Positions 16,812 through 25,430 are shown, counted from the first letter of the stretch. The stretch is 64,000 nucleotides of DNA from Sphingobium sp. AP49 (GCF_000281715.2 NZ_CP124576.1:1123501-1187500); one strand, 5' to 3'. Notes: a model not told the origin generated them from the letters alone. Program-made: numbers and translations.

Positions 16812-18725
16812 ATGAACTTGCAAAGCTGGCCTGCTTTTCGCGCCCGCGCGTCCCATTGGTTCGCGATCCTCACCGTCTATGCCGATCGCCACTGGAAGTG
16901 GCTGACTTTCCTGATCTGGATCGCGATCCTGGTCGGCATGCTGGTCGATCGCTGGCCCGCCATCCACTGGCTGACGCTCAGCGATACGGATGACAATATC
17001 CGCTTCGTCCAGGTCAAGGACTGGCTGGCCGGGCAGGGCTGGTATGATCTGCGCCAATATCGGCTCGATCCGCCGGGCGGCGCCAATATCCACTGGTCGC
17101 GGCTGGTGGACATTCCGCTTGCCGGGCTGATGCTGTTCTTCCGTGCCTTTGTCGAACAGGATCTGGCCGACCGGCTGGCCTGCGCGATCGCGCCGCTGCT
17201 GCCGCTGTTCCTGCTGATGCTGAGCCTGGGGGCGATCGCACGCAGGCTGGCGGGCGACGCGGTTGGTGCGCGCTGGGCCTGGCTGTTCGCGGTGCTGGCG
17301 CCGCTCGCCGCGCAGATGGGCCTTGGCATGTTCGCGCCGATGCGGATCGACCATCATGGCTGGCAACTGGCGCTGGCGCTGACGATGATGGCGGGGCTGA
17401 TCGATCGCAACTGGCTGCGCGGCGGCGTGGTGGCGGGCGTGTCGAGTGCCCTGTCGGTGGCGATCGGCATGGAGATGATCGTCTATCTGGCCGCCGGCGG
17501 CGCGCTGGTGGCGCTGCGCTGGGTGTTCAGGGACGGGGCGGGGCGGCGGATGCTGCCCTATGGCCTCAGCCTCGCGGGGGCGACGTCGCTCTGCTACGTC
17601 ATCTTCGCCAGCTATGACAATCGCCACATGGTGTGCGACGCCATCTCGCCGATCTGGGTCGCGGTGTTCGGCGCGGCGGGCGCGGGCATGGTGCTCTTGA
17701 GCCGCCTGCCGCTGCGGCTCTGGTGGCAGCGGCTGATCGCCGGCATGATCGTCGGCGGCGCGGTGGGCCTGTTCTTCCTCCTGAACTGGCCACAATGCCT
17801 GACCCCCTATCAGATCTCGCCCGAGCTGCAGCAGCTCTGGCTCGCCAATATCCGGGAAGCCAAGCCCATCACGGCGCAGGCGCAGAGCCTGGTCGTGCCG
17901 CTGTTGGCGCTGCCGGCGGTGGGCCTGATCGGCCTCATCTGGGCGCTATGGGATGTGCGGCGCGATAGCGACCGGCTCTGGGCGTTCGCGACGATCGGCC
18001 TGATGATGCTCTTCTCGACCGCTCTGCTCTTCTGGCAGTTGCGCGCGGGGCCGGCGGCGCAATTGCTGGCGATCCCGCCCGCCGCCTGGGCCGGGTGGCG
18101 GCTGGTGACGGCGATCTGCACCGGGGCGCGCCGGGTGCGCATCCTGGCCGGCATCGGCGCGCTGCTGGTTGGCGCCGTCGCCTTTGCCTATCCGCTCTAT
18201 CCGCAGGCCATCGCGCTCTGGCAGCAGACGACCGGCACCAAGCCCAAACCCTGGCGCCCATCGGCCATCGCCCGCAATGATGCGATCAAGAAGGCCAATG
18301 GCCGGTGCCGCACCCTGCCGGCGCTGGAAGTGCTGGACCAGTTGCCGCCGGCGACCATCTTCACCATGGTCGACCTTGGCCCCCGCATCCTTGCGACCAC
18401 CCATCATAGCGCGCTGGCCGGTCCCTATCATCGCAACGGTGCGACGATCCTCGACATGCACCATGCCTATGACGGGCCGGCCGATGCCTTCCGCCCGATC
18501 GCGGCCAGGCATCATGCGACCTATTTGCTGGTCTGCCCCAATTTTCCGGAAGGAACCATCTATCAGTCGCGCAGTCCGCAGGGTTTCTACGCCGACCTGA
18601 TGCGGGGCACGATTCCCGTCTGGTTGCAGCCGGTGAAGCTGAAAACGGCGATGACGCTGCCCTACACGCTGTACCGCATCGATTATTCAGCGCCGCGCGG
18701 CAAAAAAGTCGCGCAGCAGCGCTGA
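16812..18725 (+). CDS. Large polytopic membrane protein, GT-C glycosyltransferase-like
   Basis: 637 residues with about a dozen hydrophobic segments. After the first membrane helix comes an acidic block, LTLSDTDDNIRFVQVKDWL, then GQGWYDLRQYR and a loop with HWSRLVD. An acidic DxD-type loop after the first helix is the hallmark of GT-C enzymes such as STT3/PglB, which use polyprenyl-phosphate sugar donors. The C-terminal 150 residues are a soluble domain with TMVDLGPRILATTHHSALAGP. Some database entries for this type may carry RND-transporter names, but nothing here resembles AcrB. Its last 39 bases overlap the convergent tadA gene. Function inferred from fold pattern only. Confidence 0.65.
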   Translation: MNLQSWPAFRARASHWFAILTVYADRHWKWLTFLIWIAILVGMLVDRWPAIHWLTLSDTDDNIRFVQVKDWLAGQGWYDLRQYRLDPPGGANIHWSRLVDIPLAGLMLFFRAFVEQDLADRLACAIAPLLPLFLLMLSLGAIARRLAGDAVGARWAWLFAVLAPLAAQMGLGMFAPMRIDHHGWQLALALTMMAGLIDRNWLRGGVVAGVSSALSVAIGMEMIVYLAAGGALVALRWVFRDGAGRRMLPYGLSLAGATSLCYVIFASYDNRHMVCDAISPIWVAVFGAAGAGMVLLSRLPLRLWWQRLIAGMIVGGAVGLFFLLNWPQCLTPYQISPELQQLWLANIREAKPITAQAQSLVVPLLALPAVGLIGLIWALWDVRRDSDRLWAFATIGLMMLFSTALLFWQLRAGPAAQLLAIPPAAWAGWRLVTAICTGARRVRILAGIGALLVGAVAFAYPLYPQAIALWQQTTGTKPKPWRPSAIARNDAIKKANGRCRTLPALEVLDQLPPATIFTMVDLGPRILATTHHSALAGPYHRNGATILDMHHAYDGPADAFRPIAARHHATYLLVCPNFPEGTIYQSRSPQGFYADLMRGTIPVWLQPVKLKTAMTLPYTLYRIDYSAPRGKKVAQQR

Positions 18726-19145
18726 CCCTTCGGCCTCGGCCAGCCCGCCATAGATTTCCGGGCGGTGCAGGCATTGTGGCTGGGCGAAGAGGCGCGGCCC
18801 CTGTTCGATCGCGCCGCCCTTGGGATCGGACACCGCATAATAAAGCCGGGCGACTCGCGCATGGGAAATGGCGCCCGCGCACATCGGGCACGGTTCCAGC
18901 GTTACCCACAGGTCGCAATTGGTCAGGCGAAAGTCGCCGATATGCGCGGCTGCGGCGCGAATCGCCACCATCTCGGCATGGGCGGTAGGGTCATTGTCGC
19001 GCCGGTTGCGATTCTCGCCCTCGCCGATGATCGCGCCGTCGCGCGTCACCACGGCGCCGATCGGCACTTCGCCGGCCGCTTCCGCCGCATGCGCCAGTGC
19101 AAAGGCGCGACGCATGGGATCAGGCAGAGGAAAGGGCGAGGCCAT
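18687..19145 (-). CDS. tadA: tRNA-specific adenosine deaminase
   Basis: 152 residues with the cytidine/deoxycytidylate deaminase zinc site: HAEMVAIRAA (His ligand and catalytic Glu near residues 55-57) and PCPMCAGAI (two Cys ligands near 86-89). TadA deaminates A34 to inosine in tRNA-Arg(ACG), an essential wobble modification. Upstream context is a small secreted protein; the 3' end overlaps the convergent membrane protein gene by 39 bases, so the two transcripts are antisense at their tails. Confidence 0.94.
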   Translation of the reverse strand: MASPFPLPDPMRRAFALAHAAEAAGEVPIGAVVTRDGAIIGEGENRNRRDNDPTAHAEMVAIRAAAAHIGDFRLTNCDLWVTLEPCPMCAGAISHARVARLYYAVSDPKGGAIEQGPRLFAQPQCLHRPEIYGGLAEAEGSALLRDFFAARR

Positions 19146-19214
19146 GGTCCCGCCCTTAATCCCTGTTGGGTCATCGCACCAGCCGCCGATGCGCCTGGAG
19201 ACGCATCAATCGAC

Positions 19215-19436
19215 TCAGGGCTTTTTCACATCCACTGTCGGCACCTCGACGGTTTCGTTGCGGCTGCCCACTTCGACCTTGGCGACATTCGCCTCATATT
19301 TGGGAAGGGCGCCCTTCTGGACGCTCACTTCGGGCAGTCGGCCGTCCTGCGTTTTCTGCAGATCGATGAATCCGGTTGCTATCCCCGCGCCAATGACGAT
19401 AAGCGCGATCAGCAGCAGTCCGCCGATGAAACGCAT
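19215..19436 (-). CDS. Small membrane-anchored hypothetical protein, 73 aa
   Basis: The start at 19436 (MRFIGGLLLIALIVIGAGIA) has a strong AGAGGAG Shine-Dalgarno, and an in-frame extension further upstream is rejected. One N-terminal hydrophobic segment anchors the protein, or is a signal, and the remaining 50 residues are charged and Val-rich, with repeated short strands EVSVQKG, VAKVEVGS, ETVEVPTVDVKK. The family is not known to me. It lies between tadA and the divergent rpmB with a 157-base gap that contains both promoters. Confidence 0.65.
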   Translation of the reverse strand: MRFIGGLLLIALIVIGAGIATGFIDLQKTQDGRLPEVSVQKGALPKYEANVAKVEVGSRNETVEVPTVDVKKP

Positions 19437-19593
19437 GGCAATCTCCTCTGAATAGGTTCGGGGGAATGAACGCGGGGCACGGTGAAATGGTTGCGCTAGT
19501 GCCACGATCCCGAGCGGATGGTTGACGTCGGACGGGAATCCGTTTATCGGCGCCGCTTTCCGAACGAACCCGAATTTCAAAGGTTGATTGACT

Positions 19594-19887
19594 ATGTCGC
19601 GCATTTGCGAGCTGACCGGTAAGGGTCGCCAGGTGGGTCACAATGTTTCCCACGCCAACAACAAGACCAAGCGCGTGTTCCTGCCGAACCTGCAGAACGT
19701 GTCACTGATCTCCGAAACGCTGGAAACCAGCGTGAAGCTCCGCGTGTCGACCCATGGTCTGCGTTCGGTCGAACATAATGGCGGCCTGGACAACTGGCTG
19801 GTCAAGACCAGCGACGACAAGCTGTCGCTGAAGGCGCGTCGCCTGAAGCGCGACATCGTCAAGAAGCAGGCTGCAACCGCAGCCTGA
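19594..19887 (+). CDS. rpmB: 50S ribosomal protein L28
   Basis: 97 residues beginning [27 protein letters not shown], the conserved L28 N-terminus, and containing [21 protein letters not shown]. The longer alphaproteobacterial form (about 97 aa instead of 78) is as expected. The internal ATG at 19594 is chosen because MSRICELTG is the universal start. It is monocistronic, with a good terminator 27 bases after the stop. Confidence 0.97.
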   Translation: MSRICELTGKGRQVGHNVSHANNKTKRVFLPNLQNVSLISETLETSVKLRVSTHGLRSVEHNGGLDNWLVKTSDDKLSLKARRLKRDIVKKQAATAA

Positions 19888-19914
19888 TTCGCTTCGATTC
19901 GTTTCGGCATAAGA

Positions 19915-19942
19915 GGCGGCCTGGTAACGGGCCGCTTTTTTG
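19915..19942 (+). terminator. Rho-independent terminator of rpmB
   Basis: A stem GCGGCC / GGCCGC (19916-19921 with 19930-19935) with an 8-base loop is followed by a run of six T. It lies 28 bases after the rpmB stop. Confidence 0.88.
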
Positions 19943-19972
19943 CGTCTGGGCTCATCGCCCCGGACGACAAAG

Positions 19973-20956
19973 TCAGTCCAGTCGAAATTTCAGCAGCAGG
20001 GTGCGCTGGAAGAATTCGTGATTGTCGTCCGATGCGACCCAGAGGATCGTCTGCCCATCCTCGTGGCTGACGGCCAGGCCCTCGAAATTGTCCGCCAATA
20101 AGGGTGGGGCGAGGCGGGCCAGTGTCTGTGCCTTCAGTTCCGCGCCCGGGGTGACATGTTCGGGCAGTTCGATGATCGCGATCGTCGCGGTGAACAATTC
20201 CTGCAGCGTCAGCCGTCGATTGAGCACCAGCACATGGCGCGAATCGAGCGCGACCGCATCGGTCGGGCGATAGCCCTGTGGCGCGACATAATGGAGATGG
20301 ACCGGATCGGGCGTGTCGAGCTCGGCCGGGTCATCGGCGAATAATAATGTGTCGTGATGACCATCGGCGGTCATCCCCATCTCGCCGATCGCCAGAAAGC
20401 GGCCGTCGGGCAGGCGGGCCAGCGATTCGATCGACCCGGTCTGGGGCCATGCCTCGATCTCGGGCCAGGTCCGGCAGGCCTCCACCCGGGCGAAGCCGGG
20501 CGAGTAGCGGCAGATTCGCTGCAACAGTTCAAACCCGACCCAATAACGGTCGGTGGCGGGGTCATGGGTCAGCGATTCCGAATCCCAGGACCACCAGGGA
20601 CGTTCCCGTTCCTGCGGGCGGACAGGCAGCGGTGCGATGAAGGGGCGGCGGATGGCGGTGCCCGTGCCGACGTGGAAGCCCATCAATATGCCTGCGTCGC
20701 TCAACGCCAATATCTGTCCCGGCCCATCGACCAGCAGCGCGGATATGCCGCCGAAGCCGGGATTGTCGCTACGCAATTCCCAACCGCCCAGATAATCGAG
20801 CCTGCCCAGGCGGTGTTGCCCGGGCATGTCGCTGTTCAGGGGAAGGGGGCGGGCCTGGACCAGCAATATGCCAGGGCGAACCGCATCCGGCTTGGACCTG
20901 TTCGGGGCTGGCAGCAGCAGAATGGCGAGGGAAAGAACGATCAGGATTCGGCGCAT
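19973..20956 (-). CDS. Esterase-like activity of phytase family protein, exported
   Basis: About 327 residues. The start at 20956 gives a signal peptide MRRILIVLSLAILLLPAP. The mature part has the beta-propeller pattern of the PF13449 family: LGGWELRSDNPGFGGISALL, YWVGFELLQRICRY, SIESLARLPDGRFLAIGEMG and NFEGLAVSHEDGQTILWVASDD. Members are periplasmic proteins loosely related to phytase propellers; activity is seldom verified. It converges on rpmB. No phosphate-related gene lies beside it. Confidence 0.8.
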   Translation of the reverse strand: MRRILIVLSLAILLLPAPNRSKPDAVRPGILLVQARPLPLNSDMPGQHRLGRLDYLGGWELRSDNPGFGGISALLVDGPGQILALSDAGILMGFHVGTGTAIRRPFIAPLPVRPQERERPWWSWDSESLTHDPATDRYWVGFELLQRICRYSPGFARVEACRTWPEIEAWPQTGSIESLARLPDGRFLAIGEMGMTADGHHDTLLFADDPAELDTPDPVHLHYVAPQGYRPTDAVALDSRHVLVLNRRLTLQELFTATIAIIELPEHVTPGAELKAQTLARLAPPLLADNFEGLAVSHEDGQTILWVASDDNHEFFQRTLLLKFRLD

Positions 20957-21138
20957 CGCCGGTAGCCATAGGGCAATTATCGGCAAGGCGCAGCCCGGGA
21001 CCGACCAATCGTGGCTAGCTGAACGGCGGCTGTCATCGCCATTCAGGCTCTACTCAAGGCGAATCATTCATAAGGGCATCAATCCTTGGCGGACCCGTCG
21101 ATCGGGCGCCTGGAAATGGCTTTACGAGGAGCAACGCC

Positions 21139-21570
21139 ATGAAGATGAAGTATCTGATCAATCTGGGTGCTGCGCTCGCCATGGGCGCTGCCTCCCTTGC
21201 TGTCACTGCAACGCCTGCGATGGCGCGCGATGGCTATCATCGCGGCTATGACCGTGGTGACTATTATCGCGGCAACCGCGGCTATCGCGGGGACCGTGGC
21301 TATCGCGGCTATCGCGGCGATTATTATCGCAACAACGGCTATCGCGGTGGCGGTAATTATTATCGCGACGATTATCGTTATCGTGGCGGCTATCGCTGCC
21401 GGGATAGCGGCACGGGCGGCACCATCATCGGTGCGATCGCCGGTGGTCTGCTGGGCAATGAAGTCGGCAAGAGCAGCGGGCGCTATGGCAATGGCGATGG
21501 CACCACGGGCGCGATTGTCGGTGCCGGTGTCGGCGCGCTGGCCGGCCGCGCCATCGATCGCAACTGCTGA
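21139..21570 (+). CDS. Glycine-zipper 2TM domain protein with Arg/Tyr/Gly repeat region
   Basis: 143 residues: signal peptide (1-30, ending AMA-R), then about 65 residues made of short RGYRG, YYRG and DRGYRGYRGDYYR units, then a glycine-zipper (GTIIGAIAGGLLGNEVG, then AIVGAGVGALAGRAIDR) close to the C-terminus, which ends NC. Zipper proteins of this type sit in the outer membrane or periplasm. The start has an AGGAG Shine-Dalgarno. The DNA under the repeat region is itself repetitive (GGCTATCGCGG units), so its length probably varies between strains. Exact role unknown. Confidence 0.8.
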   Translation: MKMKYLINLGAALAMGAASLAVTATPAMARDGYHRGYDRGDYYRGNRGYRGDRGYRGYRGDYYRNNGYRGGGNYYRDDYRYRGGYRCRDSGTGGTIIGAIAGGLLGNEVGKSSGRYGNGDGTTGAIVGAGVGALAGRAIDRNC

Positions 21571-21628
21571 TCGCGGTCGCCACCACAAGCAAGGCATAGG
21601 GGCCGTTCCGCAAGGGGCGGCCCTTGGG

Positions 21629-21883
21629 CTATGGTGCGGTGCGGTCGCCTGATGTTCCGGCGCTGTCGGGCCGGTCACGATCCACGCGGGCGGCGGCTGC
21701 GGCGGCGGGGTTGAGATTTGGTCGCGGCATGGCCGCACCCGTGCGCGCATCCAAACTGGCCGCCGCTTCGTTGAGGGCGCTGGCTTCGCTGGCGCTGACG
21801 CCACCGACCCCATCCTGTTGGCCCGAGCCACAGGCGCCCAGGCCCAGCAGCAAGGCCAGGCTCGTCGGATATCGCCGCTTCAC
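21629..21883 (-). CDS. Small lipoprotein, hypothetical, 84 aa
   Basis: MKRRYPTSLALLLGLGACGSG is a lipoprotein signal with lipobox LGAC (Cys 18). The 66-residue mature part is Ala/Asp-rich and probably disordered, with a run of six Ala. I do not recognise it. It follows the next lipoprotein gene on the same strand with 79 bases between, so the two may be one transcript. Confidence 0.55.
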   Translation of the reverse strand: MKRRYPTSLALLLGLGACGSGQQDGVGGVSASEASALNEAAASLDARTGAAMPRPNLNPAAAAAARVDRDRPDSAGTSGDRTAP

Positions 21884-21962
21884 CGATTTTTCCTTTGCAA
21901 AAGAAAAGGGCCGCTCCGTCGCCGGCGCGGCCCTTTCCCGAATTTGGTTCCCGAAAAGGGAA

Positions 21963-22178
21963 TTACATCGCGTTGGCGACGTTGTTGGTCGCGTTCGAAG
22001 CGGCGTTCGCGGCGTTGTCGGCAGCGTTCATCGCGGCGTTCATGGCGTTGTCGGCAGCATTCGAAGCGTTCTCGGCAGCGTTCGCGGCGTTGTTGGCTGC
22101 GTTCTCGGTGTGGCTGCCGCAAGCAGCGAGGCCGAGCGAAGCGGCGAGGACGAGCGAAAGAGCAATCGACTTGGACAT
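21963..22178 (-). CDS. Small Ala/Asn-repeat lipoprotein, 71 aa
   Basis: MSKSIALSLVLAASLGLAACGS carries a lipobox (LAAC, Cys about 20). The mature 50 residues are almost entirely repeats of the type NAA-x-NA with occasional Asp, Glu, Ser or Met, forming one long amphipathic helix, like an Lpp- or entericidin-style peptide at the outer membrane. The start at 22178 has a GAGAGGGG Shine-Dalgarno; longer in-frame extensions lack a signal peptide. The coding DNA is a run of GCGTTC/GTTGGC-type repeats on the plus strand. Confidence 0.72.
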   Translation of the reverse strand: MSKSIALSLVLAASLGLAACGSHTENAANNAANAAENASNAADNAMNAAMNAADNAANAASNATNNVANAM

Positions 22179-22361
22179 GGGCAAACCCCTCTCAGAGAAA
22201 AAACTGTTGCAGACCACTCTCGGAGAAAAGCTCACCCCCCATTGCGCCTGCGCGCCGATTCGTAATGCTTTGGGCGAAGCAAGGCAATCCCATTCCTGCG
22301 CGGGAGGGCCTGATAAGGAAAGCTTTTTGGTCGAAGGTCCGGCCAGGAACGGCCATTGACG

Positions 22362-22383
22362 CATATAAAGATTTCTTTATATG
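22362..22383. promoter_or_regulatory. Perfect 22-bp palindromic operator upstream of the methionine operon
   Basis: CATATAAAGA and its exact complement TCTTTATATG are separated by two bases and end 8 bases before the start codon of the ArsR/methyltransferase gene. It is strongly AT-rich in GC-rich surroundings. Palindromes of this ATAT-x-AAG/CTT-x-ATAT style are what ArsR-family SahR regulators use, so it is most simply read as the operator by which this regulator controls itself, metF and metH. Confidence 0.75.
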
Positions 22384-22391
22384 ACTATTCC

Positions 22392-23357
22392 ATGAGCGCC
22401 GCACTCGACATTTTCAGGGCTTTGGCAGACCCAACGCGCTTGCGCGTCCTGCATCTGTTGCGGGCGATGGAACTGGCGGTGGGTGAAGTGGCACAGGCGG
22501 TTGGGCAGAGTCAGCCGCGGGTGTCGCGACATATTCGTATCCTGGCCGAGGCGGGCCTGATCGAGCGGCGCAAGGAAGGCAATTGGGTCTTTCTGCGGTT
22601 GGGCCAGGGGGCAGATGTCCAGTCTTGTCTGGCCTTGTTCGACAGTCTCAGCCCATCGTCGACCGAAGCGATGTGGCAAGCAGCGGATCTGGCGCGGCTG
22701 GCGGCCGTGCGGGCCGAGCGCGCGCGCGCAGCCGAGGCCTATTTTGCCGAACATGCCGAGGAATGGGACGCCATCCGATCGCTGCATGTCGCGGACGTCG
22801 ATGTGGAAACGGCGATGCGCGGGCTGCTGGATGGCGCGCCGATCGGCCATCTGCTCGATATCGGCACGGGCACGGGCCGCATGATCGAACTGTTCGGTCC
22901 GTCGGCGGACCAGGTGACGGCGCTTGATCGCAGCCCCGACATGCTGCGTCTCGCACGCGCCAAGCTGCCGGCCGACGCGGGCGACAAATATGCGCTGCTG
23001 CTGGGCGATTTCGCTGCGTTGCCGCTGGATCGCGCCAGCGTCGATACGGTGCTACTGCATCAGGTGCTGCATTATGCGCAGGCGCCCGAACTGGTGATCG
23101 CACAGGCTGCGCGGGTGTTGCGCCCGGGGGGACAGGTGCTGATCGTCGATTTCGCGGCGCATGAACGGGAAGAACTGCGCACGCGCGACCAGCATGCGCG
23201 GCTCGGCTTTTCCGACGCGCAGATCGAAAGCTGGTTCGCGCAGGCGGGCCTGGAACTGGAACGGGTGGAGACGCTGCCCGGCCAGGAATTGACGGTACAA
23301 CTTTGGCTCGGGCGTCCGCATGGCGCCCCGCCGATCGAAGGACGGATTTGCGCATGA
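22392..23357 (+). CDS. ArsR-family regulator fused to a SAM-dependent methyltransferase-like domain (SahR-like)
   Basis: 321 residues. Residues 1-90 form an ArsR winged helix (IFRALADPTRLRVLHLLRAM, VGQSQPRVSRHIRILAEAGL). Residues about 140-300 form a class I methyltransferase fold with HLLDIGTGTGRMIELFG, VTALDRSPDMLRLAR and LLHQVLHYAQAPE. SahR regulators of proteobacteria have this architecture and sense S-adenosylhomocysteine to control the methionine cycle; placement at the head of metF-metH supports that reading. The ArsR metal-binding CxC motif is absent. Its stop overlaps the metF start (ATGA, 23354-23357). Ligand is inferred. Confidence 0.85.
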   Translation: MSAALDIFRALADPTRLRVLHLLRAMELAVGEVAQAVGQSQPRVSRHIRILAEAGLIERRKEGNWVFLRLGQGADVQSCLALFDSLSPSSTEAMWQAADLARLAAVRAERARAAEAYFAEHAEEWDAIRSLHVADVDVETAMRGLLDGAPIGHLLDIGTGTGRMIELFGPSADQVTALDRSPDMLRLARAKLPADAGDKYALLLGDFAALPLDRASVDTVLLHQVLHYAQAPELVIAQAARVLRPGGQVLIVDFAAHEREELRTRDQHARLGFSDAQIESWFAQAGLELERVETLPGQELTVQLWLGRPHGAPPIEGRICA

Positions 23358-24286
23358 CCCAGACTGATCGCGCCCAAAATAATCCTGGCGGGCCGCTCTA
23401 TGCGAATCTGGCCGGCGACCTCAATGTGAGCTTTGAATTTTTTCCGCCCAAGACGGAGAAGATGGAGGAACAGCTCTGGTCGGCGATCGAGACGCTGACG
23501 CCCCTGGCGCCCAAATTCGTCTCCGTCACCTATGGCGCGGGCGGCTCCACCCGCGAACGCACCCATAATACGGTCGCCCGCATCGCGAAGGAAACGCCGC
23601 TGGCCGCTGCCGCGCACCTGACCTGCGTTGCCGCCAGCAAGGGTGAGATCGACGAAGTGGCCGACGCCTATTGGGAAGCGGGCGTGCGCCATATCGTTGC
23701 GCTGCGTGGCGATCCGCCCGAAGCGGGCACCGCATTCCAGCCGCATCCCGATGGTTACAAGGGCGCAGCCGAACTGGTCGAGGGGCTGCTCAAGCGGCAT
23801 CCGTTCGAGATTTCGGTCGCCGCCTACCCGGAAACCCACCCGGAAGCGCTGAGCGCGCAGAGCGACCTCGATAATCTCAAGCGCAAGATCGATGCCGGGG
23901 CGACCCGCGCGATCACCCAATTTTTCTTCGAGGCGGATACCTTCTTCCGCTTCCGCGACCGGGTCGCCGCCGCCGGCATCGACGCAGAGATCATCCCAGG
24001 CATCATGCCGGTCAGCAATTTCGCTGCGGTCCAGCGCATGTCGGCGATGTGCAACACGGATGTTCCCGCCTGGATGGGCCGCCTGTTCGACGGGCTGGAC
24101 CAGCATCCCGCCGCGCGCCAGCTCGTCTCCGCCACACTGGCGGCCGAACTGTGCCGCAACCTTTATATGGGCGGCGTGCGCGACTTTCATTTCTATACGC
24201 TCAACCGGGCGGAACTAAGCTATGCGATCTGCCACCTGCTGGGCCTGCGCCCGCAGGTTGCGGCTGAACTGGAGAAGACGGCATGA
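23354..24286 (+). CDS. metF: Methylenetetrahydrofolate reductase
   Basis: 310 residues. The N-terminal NVSFEFFPPKTEKMEE holds the catalytic Glu; SVTYGAGGSTRERT, HLTCVAASKGEID, ALRGDPPE, ISVAAYPETHPEA and TRAITQFFFEAD follow as expected. The FAD enzyme reduces 5,10-methylene-THF to 5-methyl-THF, the methyl donor for the methionine synthase encoded next. It is coupled by 4-base overlaps to both the regulator and the metH N-terminal gene, which places all three in one operon. Confidence 0.96.
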   Translation: MTQTDRAQNNPGGPLYANLAGDLNVSFEFFPPKTEKMEEQLWSAIETLTPLAPKFVSVTYGAGGSTRERTHNTVARIAKETPLAAAAHLTCVAASKGEIDEVADAYWEAGVRHIVALRGDPPEAGTAFQPHPDGYKGAAELVEGLLKRHPFEISVAAYPETHPEALSAQSDLDNLKRKIDAGATRAITQFFFEADTFFRFRDRVAAAGIDAEIIPGIMPVSNFAAVQRMSAMCNTDVPAWMGRLFDGLDQHPAARQLVSATLAAELCRNLYMGGVRDFHFYTLNRAELSYAICHLLGLRPQVAAELEKTA

Positions 24287-25329
24287 ACGCCGAAGCACGT
24301 TTGCGCGCCCTGGCGGCGGAAAAGATCCTGATCTTCGACGGTGGCTATGGCACGTCGATCCAGAAGCATGGCCTGACCGAAGCCGATTATCGCGGTGACC
24401 TGGACCTGGCCAAGGACCAGAAGGGCAATAACGACCTGCTCTGCCTGACCCGGCCGGACATCGTCGAGGGCATCCACACCGCCTATCTCGACAATGGCGC
24501 CGACATGATCGAGACCAACACCTTCTCCTCTACCAAGATCGCGATGGCGGACTATGGCTGCGAGCATCTGGTATGGGACATCAATGTCGCCGCCGCCAAG
24601 ATCGCCCGCGCTGCCTGCGAGAAGGCGACGGCCAAGGACGGCAAGCCCCGCTTCGTCTGCGGATCGATCGGCCCGACCAACAAGACGCTGTCGATCTCGC
24701 CCGACGTCAACGACCCCGCCTTTCGCGAGGTCGATTATGATACGCTCAAGGCCGATTATCGCGAGCAGTGCGACGCGCTGATCGCCGGCGGCGTCGACTT
24801 CCTGCTGATCGAAACCTGCTTCGATACGCTCAACGCCAAGGCCGCCGGCATGGCCGCGCGCGAGGCGGAGGCGGCGTCCGGTCGGCCGGTCCCGGTGATG
24901 CTCAGCTTCACCATCACCGACATGTCGGGCCGGAACCTGTCGGGCCACACGATCAACGCCTTCTGGTATTCGCTGCGCCATTTGAAGCCGCTGACCATCG
25001 GCGTGAATTGCGCGTTCGGCGCCGACCTGCTGCGGCCCTATCTGGCCGAACTGTCCAAAAATGCCGACACGCTGATCCTGGCCTATCCCAATGCCGGCCT
25101 GCCCAATGAGCTGGGGCAATATGACGAGCTGCCCGAAACCACGGCGAGCCTGATCCGCCAGTGGGTGGACGAAGGGCTGGTCAACATGGTCGGCGGCTGC
25201 TGCGGCACGACGCCCGCCCATATCGGCGCGGTGGCGAAGGCGCTGGACGGCCACAAGCCGCGCGTGGTGCCCGAACTGACGGTCGTGACGCGCCTCGCGG
25301 GCCTCGAACCGATGCACATCGCGGCGTAA
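24283..25329 (+). CDS. metH: Methionine synthase, homocysteine-binding half (split MetH, N-terminal part)
   Basis: 348 residues covering the homocysteine S-methyltransferase domain of cobalamin-dependent MetH: IFDGGYGTSIQKHG at the start, GADMIETNTFSSTKIAM, CGSIGPTNKT and the zinc-ligand cysteines in GVNCAFG and GGCCGTTP. It ends where the folate-binding domain should begin; that domain is on a separate gene 114 bases downstream in the same reading frame. Together the two make all four MetH modules. ATG overlaps the metF stop (24283-24286). Split MetH is known in some alphaproteobacteria, so this is not necessarily damage. Confidence 0.93.
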   Translation: MNAEARLRALAAEKILIFDGGYGTSIQKHGLTEADYRGDLDLAKDQKGNNDLLCLTRPDIVEGIHTAYLDNGADMIETNTFSSTKIAMADYGCEHLVWDINVAAAKIARAACEKATAKDGKPRFVCGSIGPTNKTLSISPDVNDPAFREVDYDTLKADYREQCDALIAGGVDFLLIETCFDTLNAKAAGMAAREAEAASGRPVPVMLSFTITDMSGRNLSGHTINAFWYSLRHLKPLTIGVNCAFGADLLRPYLAELSKNADTLILAYPNAGLPNELGQYDELPETTASLIRQWVDEGLVNMVGGCCGTTPAHIGAVAKALDGHKPRVVPELTVVTRLAGLEPMHIAA

Positions 25330-25341
25330 TGCGACATAGTT

Positions 25342-25430
25342 CCCCTCCCGCTTGCGGGAGGGGTTAGGGGAGGGCCTGTTTGCCGCTCTTCCTTACATGC
25401 CCTCCCCCGACCCCTCCCTAAAGGGAGGGG
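25342..25430. repeat. Palindromic repeat element between the two metH halves
   Basis: Two hairpins, CCCCTCCCGC/GCGGGAGGGG (25342-25363) and CCCCTCCC-TAAA-GGGAGGGG shape (25411-25430), flank a longer imperfect inverted repeat (GGGTTAGGGGAGGGC against GCCCTCCCCCGACCC). Elements of this style recur between genes in sphingomonad genomes. It lies 12 bases after the first metH stop and 13 bases before the second metH start. Confidence 0.8.

Noticed and set aside
16812-18725. RND (AcrB-like) transporter as an identity for the large membrane protein
   Set aside because: The acidic loop after helix 1 and the helix count fit a GT-C fold; no RND permease motif or duplicated halves are visible.
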